Positions 1-8,401 of a DNA stretch of 64,000 nt are shown here, one piece after another. The notes beneath the pieces are model-generated. The model did not search any database, was not told the DNA's origin, and saw nothing but the letters and a program-made list of their open reading frames with translations. The translations under genes and the position numbers were made by a program. The stretch comes from Pseudanabaena sp. BC1403 (GTDB taxonomy: Bacteria; Cyanobacteriota; Cyanobacteriia; Pseudanabaenales; Pseudanabaenaceae). Each line of letters opens with the position of its first letter. Within the stretch, counting starts at the first letter, position 1. The DNA is taken from NCBI RefSeq assembly GCF_002914585.1, contig NZ_PDDM01000001.1:466593-530592 (forward strand), in the 5' to 3' direction.

Positions 1-651
1 CTTTTGGGCGATCGCCAAACTTGCAAAAATCGGTACAACCAACATCAGAAATCCCGCCACATAATTTTGATGTCCCATTGGAGCCCAATTGCGAGATTGC
101 AAATCCGAAAAATCGTAATTAAGATTTAGACCCCATTGATTCAGCTTGGCAAAATTATTTAATTGTGGCAACCATGTCTGAGTGATCCACAAAAATAAAC
201 TTTCAAGAATCACCACCAATCCTAATAAGCCTTGAAAGCGCAAAATGGGTAAAATTTTTGAATCAAGACTTTTTTTCTCTTGATATTTGCCTTGATGGAG
301 ATCAGGGGGATCTCTATGCAAGAAGTTGTTAGTTACATACAACGCAATGAAATAGCCAAAAGCAGTCAGGCTATACCACATACCTTGATTGGGGAACCGT
401 GAAAACATTGTCGATAAGCACAGTGTTACCAAACCAGAACCGATCGCCCAGTCAAAGCCACTACCTAATAAATAAAATGGGTTCTCACGCCGCCATAAAT
501 TTAGCAAGCCCGCGATCGCAAAGCATAACAATCCCACTTGCCATAACAACACCCAAGGAAAAGCCACCATCTGCGTACTACTATCAGGCAGTAAGGTGAA
601 TAAAATATAGGCGGCGATGCCTAACTGGACGATTAACCGACCTGTACTCAT
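1..651 (-). CDS. O-antigen ligase-like membrane protein (3' end missing)
   Basis: An open frame of 217 codons runs from an ATG at 651 to the window edge, so the C-terminal part is lost. The visible protein is strongly hydrophobic, with membrane segments near residues 7-20, 30-50, 85-105 and 145-165. It ends in the stretch GHQNYVAGFLML, which resembles the His-Asn motif region before a membrane helix in Wzy/WaaL (IctB-like) O-antigen ligase proteins. Such proteins join or polymerise sugar repeats at the outer face of the inner membrane. This fits the polysaccharide genes near 24-32 kb, although it is not linked to them. The family call rests on topology and one motif. Confidence 0.6.
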   Translation of the reverse strand, partial: MSTGRLIVQLGIAAYILFTLLPDSSTQMVAFPWVLLWQVGLLCFAIAGLLNLWRRENPFYLLGSGFDWAIGSGLVTLCLSTMFSRFPNQGMWYSLTAFGYFIALYVTNNFLHRDPPDLHQGKYQEKKSLDSKILPILRFQGLLGLVVILESLFLWITQTWLPQLNNFAKLNQWGLNLNYDFSDLQSRNWAPMGHQNYVAGFLMLVVPIFASLAIAQK

Positions 652-717
652 AAAATTTGGTAGAACAATTTCGTAAAATAATTAGTATTTGACCGAGTAA
701 ATGGCATAAAGCACCTC

Positions 718-766
718 AATAAATGTTTTAAAAGTGTTACTAAGCAACACTTTTAAAACATTTATT
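718..766. repeat. Perfect 21-bp-arm inverted repeat
   Basis: The arms at 718-738 and 746-766 are exactly complementary around a 7-nt spacer and are AT-rich (AAATGTTTTAAAAGTGTT). The repeat lies between two divergent genes, so it is not at the 3' end of either. The same AT-rich style of hairpin recurs at 39778 and 40834. Confidence 0.85.
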
Positions 767-925
767 GGTTCTGGGTTAAGCGCAAAGTTCTGTAAGTCAG
801 CAAGATAGACTTAAATTATGTCAGCTATGTCAGCAATTCTTATTATGAAATCGAATTTAAGATTTTACAGGTACAGAAAATCCTAAAATGGTGGCATTAT
901 GTAGATTGCTGTTACTTTACAACTT

Positions 926-2101
926 ATGAACGGGGCTTCCACATTTTTTGATCCTAGTGACAAGATAGAGAGTGGATCAATTGCTACAGAAATGTTTTCC
1001 AGCAATAGTCCTGAAGAATTATTAAAAATTTTTTTAACTAACTTAGGCAATCGCCTAGCTGTTAGCAGAGTCGCAATTTATCAATTCATCAATCAGGATG
1101 AAGGAATTGTATTAGTAGAAGCAATTTCACCTAATATCCAGAGCATTAAAAAGCAAATATATCCAATTTCTTGTTTTGGAGTGGATTCTCTCCAAAACTA
1201 CCGTCGAAGTCACGCTTTAGCATTGTCAGATATCGTTCAAATATCTGGAGCCATAAACTTACATCAATGTTGGCAAAAGACTCAGGTTACGGCAATGATG
1301 TCTGTCCCGATTTTGTTCAATTCCATTACATCATTTGACACAATCTGGGGATTAGCATTTGTTCAACAATGCGATTGCCCAAGACAATGGCAACCTCAAG
1401 AAGCTTATTTCTTGTATGAGCTATCTCAATTTTTAGGTCAGTGTTTACAGTCTTGGGAATTAAGGTTGCGATCGGCTATATTCCCTCAACCAGTACTTGC
1501 AGATGTACAGCCTTGGGATAAATCACATGATAAAGAAGAATTTGTCGTTAGAAGAGTGAAACTATCTAAAGACCTAAAAGTTAAACCAGATCTACAGAAT
1601 CCAATTACAGATGGGATTGCAGTATTCAAAGACTTCATTTTGTCCGATATTGAAGAAAATGAAGTTCTGGATAGAAGTCTTATCAAAAATGGTGAAACCT
1701 CGATCAATCGAGCCATTAATATTGCCATGCAAAGACTAGATCAAAGAATCCAAAATAGCACTGATTCTTATCCTCGTGATTTCTTGCAAATAGATGTACC
1801 ACAAGATATCTATGGCGTTGATTTAGAATCCATTACCCTAGAAGATGTACTAGAAAGTTGTGCACAAGATGCAAGCCCAGATCAATCATGGTCAAAAGCA
1901 GATTATTTACAACAAAGAGTTGGTGAACTAATAGAAAATATGCAAGAAAAACTAGATGAAATTGCAGTACTTCAGCAGCAAGTTCAAGAGTTAACTGCAT
2001 CCCAACAAGAATTTCGACAGATACTACTGGATTTACAATCAGAAAATTTAACTCAAAGTATAAGAGATACGGTTATCGAAATGTATCGATCGCTTTCATA
2101 A
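926..2101 (+). CDS. GAF-domain protein with C-terminal coiled coil
   Basis: The 391-residue protein has a GAF domain at about residues 20-185, related to cyanobacterial phytochrome-type GAFs (NRLAVSRVAIYQF near the start, VTAMMSVPILF near the end). By motif alignment, the position that holds the bilin-binding Cys in chromophore-carrying GAFs is Asn here, so it probably does not bind a bilin at the usual site. The middle is acidic and unassigned. Residues 325-380 are Gln/Glu/Leu-rich and look like a coiled coil. It is a single gene followed directly by a strong hairpin. A signalling or scaffold role is inferred; there is no output domain. Confidence 0.75.
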   Translation: MNGASTFFDPSDKIESGSIATEMFSSNSPEELLKIFLTNLGNRLAVSRVAIYQFINQDEGIVLVEAISPNIQSIKKQIYPISCFGVDSLQNYRRSHALALSDIVQISGAINLHQCWQKTQVTAMMSVPILFNSITSFDTIWGLAFVQQCDCPRQWQPQEAYFLYELSQFLGQCLQSWELRLRSAIFPQPVLADVQPWDKSHDKEEFVVRRVKLSKDLKVKPDLQNPITDGIAVFKDFILSDIEENEVLDRSLIKNGETSINRAINIAMQRLDQRIQNSTDSYPRDFLQIDVPQDIYGVDLESITLEDVLESCAQDASPDQSWSKADYLQQRVGELIENMQEKLDEIAVLQQQVQELTASQQEFRQILLDLQSENLTQSIRDTVIEMYRSLS

Positions 2102-2102
2102 A

Positions 2103-2141
2103 AACCAGAAGAGACGGCTCAAAGCGCCGTCTCTTCTGGTT
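2103..2141. terminator. Bidirectional hairpin between convergent genes
   Basis: Sixteen-base arms (AACCAGAAGAGACGGC and its complement) surround a 7-nt loop. The hairpin begins at the stop of the GAF gene, and its right arm overlaps the stop codon of the minus-strand gene. Confidence 0.8.
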
Positions 2142-2337
2142 AATTGTGAGTTACAACTGCCTCAATATTGGCAGTCTGAGTTTTGATGTTTGTCGCTGCA
2201 TCAACTTTGCTTTCAACAGATGCGATCGCCCAACGCAATGGTTCGCCATGTTTAGCTAGCTCTTGCTCGACATTTTTGACGATCTGATCTTGATTTTCAT
2301 TAATCTCAATTTCCGCAGTAATAAAATGGGTAGTCAT
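2140..2337 (-). CDS. Conserved small hypothetical protein
   Basis: The 65-residue protein starts MTTHFITAEIEI. It has an alternating beta-strand-like N-terminus, then a helix (IVKNVEQELAKHGEPLRWAI), then a second strand. I do not recognise a named family, but it looks like a compact folded domain. It is convergent with the GAF gene and shares its terminator hairpin. The start has no better alternative. Confidence 0.65.
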   Translation of the reverse strand: MTTHFITAEIEINENQDQIVKNVEQELAKHGEPLRWAIASVESKVDAATNIKTQTANIEAVVTHN

Positions 2338-2399
2338 TCTGTTTACTTTTTTTAATTTAATTTGATGGATAGAATTTTACAAGTAAAGGCAACCCAAAC

Positions 2400-2528
2400 A
2401 GCAGTTCTCATTATAAAAATTGGTTGTTTGAAAGCCCGCCGTTGGCGGGCTTTCAAACAACCAATTTTGGTGTTTCCAGCGCCGAAGGCGCTGGAAACAC
2501 CAAAATTGGTTTCATAATGAGAATTGCT
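2400..2528. repeat. Two overlapping 25-bp hairpins sharing one arm
   Basis: Hairpin 1 pairs 2416-2440 with 2444-2468. Hairpin 2 pairs 2459-2483 with 2487-2511. Both are perfect, and they share the segment AACCAATTTT at 2459-2468, which can pair only one way at a time. An outer imperfect pair (GCAGTTCTCATTAT near 2401, ATAATGAGAATTGC near 2514) encloses both. No protein explains this stretch. Confidence 0.85.
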
Positions 2529-2535
2529 GCAACCC

Positions 2536-2623
2536 AAATTAAAAACCTAGAGCCAAAATCTGTACTGTCCGCTACGCGGGAGGTACAGATTTTGGGGCTT
2601 TATATTTAATTTTGCTTGTCTAC
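2536..2623. repeat. Palindrome family B, copy 1
   Basis: The core arms at 2551-2566 and 2583-2599 contain CCAAAATCTGTAC and its complement. The right flank GGGGCTTTATATTTAATT is shared with the copy at 5061, and a related flank is at 36372. It lies about 80 bp upstream of pdhA. Confidence 0.75.
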
Positions 2624-2701
2624 TTATGAAACCAAGCTATCGACATTCACTGCTAGACTAAATAAAAGAAAAATTTAACGATTAGTACACCTATTGAATC
2701 G

Positions 2702-3730
2702 ATGCCTCAAGACACTGTTGCGACTGTTTCGACTTCTGCACCCAATATCACCACAGACGAAGCCCTAATTGTCTACGAAGACATGGTACTGGGGCGTACT
2801 TTTGAAGATAAGTGCGCTGAAATGTATTATCGCGGAAAAATGTTTGGGTTTGTGCATTTGTATAACGGTCAAGAAGCCGTTGCTAGCGGCATAATTAAGG
2901 CGATGCGCCCCGATGACTATGTATGCAGCACTTACCGCGACCATGTTCATGCTTTGAGTGCAGGTGTCACAGCAAACGAAGTCATGGCAGAGCTATTTGG
3001 TAAAGAAACAGGATGTAGTAAGGGTCGTGGCGGCTCGATGCATATTTTCTCGGCCAAGAATAACTTTTTGGGTGGATATGCCTTTGTTGCTGAAGGAATT
3101 CCCGTCGCATCTGGTGCAGCATTTCAGTCAAAATATCGTCGCGAAGTGATGGGCGATCCTAACGCTGACCAAGTAACGGCTTGCTTCTTTGGTGATGGTG
3201 CAAGCAACAATGGTCAATTTTTTGAGACCTTGAACATGGCGGCTTTGTGGAAGTTGCCAATTATTTTTGTAATTGAAAATAATGATTGGGCGATCGGCAT
3301 GAAACATCATCGTGCTACCTCTGATGTCAGGATTCACAAGAAAGCTGAAGCATTTGGAATCCCTGGGTTTGAAGTGGATGGGATGGATGTCATGGCAGTC
3401 CGTGAACATGCTCAAGAGGCAATCCGTCGTGGTCGTGCTGGTGAGGGCCCTACAGTTTTAGAATGTATGACCTATCGCTTTAGAGGTCACTCTCTGGCTG
3501 ACCCCGATGAGCTGCGCAGCAAGGAAGACAAGGACAAATGGTTTGGACGCGATCCGATCAAAATCTTTGCGAGCCGTCTTCTGGAGCATGGCTTGGTGGA
3601 AGAGAGTCAATTAAAAGCGATCGACAAGAAGATCCGTGATGTGGTCGAAGAATGTGTTCGCTTTGCAGAAACTTCCCCTGAGCCCGATCCTAAGGATCTA
3701 TTCCGCTATCAGTTTGCCGAAGACGAATAA
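2702..3730 (+). CDS. pdhA: Pyruvate dehydrogenase E1 component, alpha subunit
   Basis: The 342-residue protein has the full length of the cyanobacterial E1-alpha family. The thiamine-diphosphate motif begins at about residue 164 (GDGASNNG) and ends about 30 residues later in IENN. The phosphorylation-loop region [15 protein letters not shown] is present near residue 255. With the beta subunit it decarboxylates pyruvate and passes the acetyl group to E2. The beta subunit, E2 and E3 are not in this window, so the complex is encoded at dispersed loci. It is a single gene with its own terminator. Confidence 0.96.
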   Translation: MPQDTVATVSTSAPNITTDEALIVYEDMVLGRTFEDKCAEMYYRGKMFGFVHLYNGQEAVASGIIKAMRPDDYVCSTYRDHVHALSAGVTANEVMAELFGKETGCSKGRGGSMHIFSAKNNFLGGYAFVAEGIPVASGAAFQSKYRREVMGDPNADQVTACFFGDGASNNGQFFETLNMAALWKLPIIFVIENNDWAIGMKHHRATSDVRIHKKAEAFGIPGFEVDGMDVMAVREHAQEAIRRGRAGEGPTVLECMTYRFRGHSLADPDELRSKEDKDKWFGRDPIKIFASRLLEHGLVEESQLKAIDKKIRDVVEECVRFAETSPEPDPKDLFRYQFAEDE

Positions 3731-3760
3731 AAAAAGGAGCGCTGAGCGCTCCTTTTTTTA
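3729..3760 (+). terminator. Rho-independent terminator of pdhA
   Basis: A GC-rich stem (GGAGCG/CGCTCC) is flanked by A and T runs immediately after the stop codon. Confidence 0.85.
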
Positions 3761-3778
3761 TTTGAACTAAGAGGGTAA

Positions 3779-3853
3779 ATACCCCACCGCTCTGCGGTGT
3801 GAGTATATTCTAATAAAAAAGAATTTGATACCCCGTCCGCTTGCGGCGGGGTG
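3779..3853. repeat. Pair of GC-rich hairpins
   Basis: Two short hairpins (CACCGCTCTGCGGTG near 3785 and ACCCCGTCCGCTTGCGGCGGGGT region 3830-3852) are separated by an AT-rich spacer. They lie between pdhA and the next minus-strand gene; the second may terminate that gene. Confidence 0.55.
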
Positions 3854-3860
3854 ATTCATT

Positions 3861-4181
3861 TTAAAATTCATCGTCGGCTAGTCCAAATACCCTTTGCAAG
3901 ATACGGCGATTTTCAACTTGTAGCCCCCTCACTTCAGTTTGCATCTCTCTAACATCTGATTGCATCTCTCTAATTGCTTGCCATTGAGTTTCTTGACTTT
4001 GAGTTAGCCTTGTAACTGCTTGAAGCAAAGTTTCTGTAGCTGCATCATTACGAGATTGGCTTTCACCAAGTTTAGCGAATAGGCGTGATGATTCAAAGAT
4101 GAAGCTATCTAACTTAGCGCTAGTGCTTTCAACTGTAGTAGCTAAGCGATCTAATCTTTCATCAGTCCATGTTTCTGGCAT
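3861..4181 (-). CDS. Small coiled-coil protein
   Basis: The 106-residue protein begins MPETWTDERLDRLA. From residue 12 to 98 it shows heptad-like spacing with repeated Q/E/R-rich blocks (REMQSDVREMQTEVRGLQ), so it should form a long coiled coil. There is no signal peptide or membrane segment. Proteins of this style are common in cyanobacterial genomes with no known function. It stands alone between hairpins. Confidence 0.7.
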   Translation of the reverse strand: MPETWTDERLDRLATTVESTSAKLDSFIFESSRLFAKLGESQSRNDAATETLLQAVTRLTQSQETQWQAIREMQSDVREMQTEVRGLQVENRRILQRVFGLADDEF

Positions 4182-4233
4182 TTATTTCTCTCTTTTTATT
4201 CACTTTCATTTTTCATTAAAACATAAAACTTCA

Positions 4234-4268
4234 AAAGGAGATGGGGCACTTTGCGCCCTATCTCCTTT
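4234..4268. terminator. Hairpin between adjacent minus-strand genes
   Basis: The arms AAAGGAGAT/ATCTCCTTT enclose GGGGC..GCGCCC around ACTTT. It lies just 3' of the pentapeptide membrane gene and probably ends its transcript. Confidence 0.7.
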
Positions 4269-4269
4269 G

Positions 4270-5028
4270 TTATAACTTGCAGCGCGATATTTGAGCTTGT
4301 TCCCAATCAACCTCATTAGTAATTGCATGGGAAAAATCGCAATTAACTAAGTTTGCTTTGTGAAAAGAGGCTTTAGTTAGGTTTGCATACTGAAATCTAG
4401 TACCGATCATTGTTCGCGATGCATTAATTGTGAGGCGAAATAAATAAAGACTGCCAAAAATTTGTAATGGCTCGATCGCTAAAAATGTCAGCAGTGCTGT
4501 AAAGCTATTAAACCTTAATAAGCCAATAATCGCATTAAATGCACCAGCAACTAATATTTTTGTGAATGATGAGCCAAAAAAACCAAATCCAAAGGCAATA
4601 AGCAAGGAGATGCCAGTCGCAATCAAAGTTCCTCTTCTGCCAGTGAAGGTAAAGCTAGCTGTGAAAGCGATCGCAAAACAAACAGAAAATACAACGATCG
4701 CGATGATCGCGACCCAATATACTGTTGTCCGATCAATTTTTGCTGCCCCAAAAATGAAAGTAATCACAAAGGTAATCAGCAAGATTGTGGCAATCATAGC
4801 CGTACCAGCAAACATTAGCGCCATTACAAACGATGCCATACTGGCGATTACATTTTGACGTTGGCTTGCCCCCGCTCGTACGTTCGCAAAATTAGCAGCT
4901 TTAAGTTGAGAACGACAAAAATTGCATCCACGAATATCTGCGCCGCTAAAGTCAGCACCGACCAAATTTTTACCTTTAAATGAGCGATCGCGCAAATCTT
5001 GATTTGCAAAGTTGAGGCTTTGACTCAT
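4270..5028 (-). CDS. Pentapeptide-repeat protein with membrane domain
   Basis: The 252-residue protein has a short pentapeptide stretch at residues 5-48 (FANQDLRDRSFKGKNLVGAD), then about five hydrophobic segments between residues 60 and 195, then a second pentapeptide stretch at 212-252 (YANLTKASFHKANL). The repeat units therefore flank a membrane core. The function is unknown. It is monocistronic, with hairpins on both sides. It is unlike the purely soluble pentapeptide proteins at 28111, 45566 and 51978. Confidence 0.8.
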   Translation of the reverse strand: MSQSLNFANQDLRDRSFKGKNLVGADFSGADIRGCNFCRSQLKAANFANVRAGASQRQNVIASMASFVMALMFAGTAMIATILLITFVITFIFGAAKIDRTTVYWVAIIAIVVFSVCFAIAFTASFTFTGRRGTLIATGISLLIAFGFGFFGSSFTKILVAGAFNAIIGLLRFNSFTALLTFLAIEPLQIFGSLYLFRLTINASRTMIGTRFQYANLTKASFHKANLVNCDFSHAITNEVDWEQAQISRCKL

Positions 5029-5060
5029 AGCGCCATTGATAAACTTATATAAAGTCTAGA

Positions 5061-5165
5061 TAAGTACATCAACATAATTAAAATCCCATGTCTAAAATCT
5101 GTACCGCCCGCTTAGCAAACGGTACAGATTTTGGGGCTTTATATTTAATTGTTCGTAGGTACTTA
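5061..5165. repeat. Palindrome family B, copy 2
   Basis: The core arms contain AAAATCTGTACCG and CGGTACAGATTTT. The outer flanks TAAGTACATCAACATAATTA (left) and GGGGCTTTATATTTAATT..GGTACTTA (right) are imperfect reverse complements of each other. The unit is therefore about 105 bp with long degenerate terminal inverted repeats. Confidence 0.75.
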
Positions 5166-5198
5166 AATACCATGCATTCATCTAAACCTTTATGAATT

Positions 5199-6122
5199 TT
5201 AAGTCAATTCGCCCGAGGTTGGCTTAGAAATATGTGGCAGTCCCCAACCTAACTTTTCACGCAAGACCTTAAAGAACTCGCCTTTCTGTAAGCGGATAAA
5301 CCTTGCAGGGTATTGCGATCGCTCAACTTCAACGCGATAGTCAGGATAGACATAACATCCAGCATTGCCATCGACAACTAACACCAAACGATGACTATTA
5401 GCGGGGGTGACGACAGTTTTCTCAGTATTGGCAAATACTAAAGCTCGTGATGCCATCGAGTGAGCGCAAATAGGAATCAGCTGAAATACAGGAATTCCTG
5501 GCTCGATCACAGGGCCGCCTGCGGAGAGGGCATAAGCCGTTGAGCCTGTGGGTGTGGAAATAATCACACCATCCGCCGCAATATCTACGGGCATATGACG
5601 ACCAATCTGGACTTCAAAATGACACATACTGGTCAATGGTTCACGATGAAGTACCATTTCGTTGAGTGATAAGGCTTCCCAGAGCAAGCCTTGGTTATCG
5701 TAGACACGCACCGTCATCATCGATCGCTGCTCAACTACATAGTTGCCTTCGACGACTTGGGCGATCGCTTCTTCCCAATCAGTCAGGTAAGTTTCAGTTA
5801 AAAAGCCCATATGCCCTGTATTCACATTTAGCACTGGCAAACTGAGAGGGGCGATTTGACGACAAGCGGATAGTACAGTGCCATCGCCGCCCAAAGCTAC
5901 TGCAAACATGACATCGTGATCAAACCCTAAGGGTACTAAGCTTTCGATCAAGGTGTGACATACAGGAGCGTCTGGCTTGCCGTAGCCCAAAATTCCGCCA
6001 TTTCCCGTCGCCATAACAGTCTGGATGCCACGTTTTTCTAGCCATAACTTCATATCCAACGCTACGCGCTCAGCGACAGGTTTTGCGTCGTTATATATAA
6101 TCCCGACCTTTGGCACGCTCAA
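5199..6122 (-). CDS. nadK: NAD kinase
   Basis: The 307-residue protein has the NAD kinase signature GGDG at residues 78-81 ([11 protein letters not shown]), followed by [10 protein letters not shown], a central LNEMVLHR and [15 protein letters not shown], all standard for the family. It phosphorylates NAD to NADP with ATP in the cytoplasm. The length and start ([12 protein letters not shown]) match cyanobacterial enzymes. It is a single gene between a family B palindrome at its 3' end and a family A palindrome upstream. Confidence 0.96.
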   Translation of the reverse strand: MSVPKVGIIYNDAKPVAERVALDMKLWLEKRGIQTVMATGNGGILGYGKPDAPVCHTLIESLVPLGFDHDVMFAVALGGDGTVLSACRQIAPLSLPVLNVNTGHMGFLTETYLTDWEEAIAQVVEGNYVVEQRSMMTVRVYDNQGLLWEALSLNEMVLHREPLTSMCHFEVQIGRHMPVDIAADGVIISTPTGSTAYALSAGGPVIEPGIPVFQLIPICAHSMASRALVFANTEKTVVTPANSHRLVLVVDGNAGCYVYPDYRVEVERSQYPARFIRLQKGEFFKVLREKLGWGLPHISKPTSGELT

Positions 6123-6167
6123 TGACTACCTAGACTATTCAAAAAAAATTTGTCAGTTTTGTAATTA

Positions 6168-6251
6168 TATAGCAATCCAAGTTTTGCTTGGTACATAAAA
6201 CCTAAATAACAGAAAGGCGGCGCTTCGCGCCGCCTTTCTGTTATTTGGTTT
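6168..6251. repeat. Palindrome family A
   Basis: Twenty-base arms at 6204-6223 and 6227-6246 meet at CGCTTCGCG. The left flank carries TAGCAATCCAAGTTTTGCTT and ACATAAAACCTAAA, which recur beside the units at 37990 and 40724. It sits at the 3' end of the SPFH gene and probably also acts as its terminator. Confidence 0.8.
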
Positions 6252-6252
6252 T

Positions 6253-8256
6253 TTACGGAAGCTTTGGCAGACTATCAGCTTTAGCTTCTTTGGCTTCTTT
6301 ATTTTGATTCCAAAGCAACATTCCTAATACACCATCGAGCAAACCGCCACCACGATCGCCACCATTGACCGCCACATCTGGCACAACCCGTACATTGCGA
6401 TCGCCGATGGTTTGCATCAATTGCAACGCCACATAGGAGTTACCACCAAGGGCATCGACCCCAGCCCGATAAGCATCAGCCTTGGCTTCACCAGTAACTC
6501 TGATCGCTTCGGCTTCACCACTTGCTTCTTTAACTTTGGCATTGGCTTGCAATTCAGCAATTCGCACACCTTGTTCAGCCGTGACCACATCTCTTTGGAT
6601 ATCGGCAAGAGATGTCTCGCGGACGAGTTCTTGCCGTTGTGTTTGGGAAATACGCTGCACTTCGTAGGTTTTGCGTTGTTCTTCAGCAATCTTGCGATCG
6701 GTGAGGGTTTGCATCAGGGTTTCAGGTGGTTCAATCTGACCAAGTAATGTATCGACAGCTTGAACATCATAGGAGTGCATCGCGTTACGAATAAAATCAG
6801 CCGCTTCAGCTTGGCGATCGCTACGAGCAATCAAGAAATCTAGAACTGTATAAGCCTGCGCTGAGTTACGGAAGTAATTACCGACGGTAGGACGCAACAC
6901 ATGATCGACCAGATTTTGCATTGAGCCGACTCGCGAAATCACTCTTGGTGCATCCAGAGAACCAACATGGATGATTTGGGCTACTTCTAGATTAAAGGCA
7001 AATCCGTCGATAGAACGCACATTTAAAGCCCTGAGTTTGGAATCATAGCCATGTTCTTCAGTGCGATCGCTAAAGTTCAATACAATATTAGTAGTGGGAA
7101 CTAGTTCTACTTTCATAATATGTGTATTTAATGGATGCTTTCCAGGATAAAGTGGCTCGATCCAGACACCTTTATCGCCGACGTTCACCAAGTGTCCGTG
7201 CGTGAACAAAGCACCACTGACATCATCTTGAGCGCCACCCACAAAGGAGATAACCACACCGACATAGCCGATGGGAATCTCAGTCATTTTTACCTGTTCA
7301 ATTTGGGCAAACCAAGGATTGATATTCCATGATCCTGATAGAATTACCTGCTCTTGCAAGCCACGACGACCGCCACCGTTGATGAATAGCTGTGCATTTT
7401 GGAAATTATCATGCTCAGGAATAATCGCACCTGCGATCGCACCAGCCTCAATGGGAATTCCATCCAGAGCTGTAACGATACCAACTTTTTCAGTCGCTAC
7501 GGAATAGAGTCTTAATTCTGAAGGAGACATGCCATTTGCGGCGGCAGTAGCAGAAGTGATGATCGTAAATAGCGCCGTATTAATTCGATAGGTTCCAGCA
7601 GTAAGGATACCAAGCTGCCTCCCTTTTTCGCCTCCAGCTAAAAGGAACTCTCTAGAGTTCTGGAAGTTATCACAGGGTACAGTTTTACCCAGAATGCGAT
7701 CTGGTGGAATTGACTTACCATCGTTAGCAATAATCAACCCGATTTCACCTTGAGGAACCACGATTACCGATTCCTTACGAATCCCATATTGCCAAGGATA
7801 AAAGCCAAAGTGCCACCCTGGAGCGAGAGTATCCGCTTGATAGCCAGCTTCACCATTGAGAGCTACTAATTGCCCAGGAGGTAAGTCGCCTTTCAGTGAG
7901 AATTTCTTGACGACAATGCCAACTTCCCTCTCTCCGACAACGATCAGTCCTAAAATCCAACCCATCTGTGGCAAAAAGATAAATACAACCACTACGCCGC
8001 CAATCACCCATACCCACAATGGAAAGTTGAAATCGCCAGCTTGCATCATTTGTACAGGTTGCGATCGCGTTTGAGTTTGATCTTGCTGAGCTACTTTCTG
8101 CGAAATTTGCTGAGCGATCGCCGATCCATTACCCGTGACAGCAGGCAATGTGACAGCACCAAGCATCGCGATCGCTGCGCCTGAGACAAGCGATCGCTGC
8201 CAAAATTTCTTGCTAAAGTTTTGACTAATATCCTGAATATTAATTAATTTCTTCAC
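6253..8256 (-). CDS. Flotillin-like SPFH/Band 7 membrane protein
   Basis: The 667-residue protein has an N-terminal basic segment and a hydrophobic stretch near residues 22-48, and a clear membrane segment at about 78-108 (FPLWVWVIGGVVVVFIFL). A long SPFH-type region follows. Near residues 530-605 there is a helical part rich in AEGEA-type units (EASGEAEAIRVTGEAKADAYRAG), typical of flotillin or Band 7 proteins. It ends in a Gly-rich tail. Such proteins assemble large membrane scaffolds. The paired VPCDNFQNSREFL and PEHDNFQNAQLFI units show an internal duplication. The substrate or partner cannot be told from context. Confidence 0.82.
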   Translation of the reverse strand: MKKLINIQDISQNFSKKFWQRSLVSGAAIAMLGAVTLPAVTGNGSAIAQQISQKVAQQDQTQTRSQPVQMMQAGDFNFPLWVWVIGGVVVVFIFLPQMGWILGLIVVGEREVGIVVKKFSLKGDLPPGQLVALNGEAGYQADTLAPGWHFGFYPWQYGIRKESVIVVPQGEIGLIIANDGKSIPPDRILGKTVPCDNFQNSREFLLAGGEKGRQLGILTAGTYRINTALFTIITSATAAANGMSPSELRLYSVATEKVGIVTALDGIPIEAGAIAGAIIPEHDNFQNAQLFINGGGRRGLQEQVILSGSWNINPWFAQIEQVKMTEIPIGYVGVVISFVGGAQDDVSGALFTHGHLVNVGDKGVWIEPLYPGKHPLNTHIMKVELVPTTNIVLNFSDRTEEHGYDSKLRALNVRSIDGFAFNLEVAQIIHVGSLDAPRVISRVGSMQNLVDHVLRPTVGNYFRNSAQAYTVLDFLIARSDRQAEAADFIRNAMHSYDVQAVDTLLGQIEPPETLMQTLTDRKIAEEQRKTYEVQRISQTQRQELVRETSLADIQRDVVTAEQGVRIAELQANAKVKEASGEAEAIRVTGEAKADAYRAGVDALGGNSYVALQLMQTIGDRNVRVVPDVAVNGGDRGGGLLDGVLGMLLWNQNKEAKEAKADSLPKLP

Positions 8257-8340
8257 AGGTAAAACCCCTCTTTCAGAACTGCTGCTAATCTAGCGCAGTT
8301 CTCAGGAAATCCTCTAAATCCACCAAGAAAATTAACACGC

Positions 8341-8389
8341 GAACCAAATTTTTATGGCACAGCTAAGCTGTGCCATAAAAATTTGGTTC
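8341..8389. repeat. Perfect 24-bp-arm palindrome
   Basis: The arms at 8341-8364 and 8366-8389 are exact complements around one central base. It lies between two co-directional minus-strand genes, 12 bp 3' of the sugar-binding lipoprotein gene, where it can act as a terminator. Confidence 0.85.
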
Positions 8390-8401
8390 TTTACCTTTGT
8401 T

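Noticed and set aside
926..2101. Bilin-binding photoreceptor GAF
   Set aside because: The canonical chromophore Cys position appears to be Asn, and no His follows; the assignment as photoreceptor was dropped.
2352..2609. Two frames of about 61 codons near 2352-2609
   Set aside because: They run through palindromes and are not expected to be translated.
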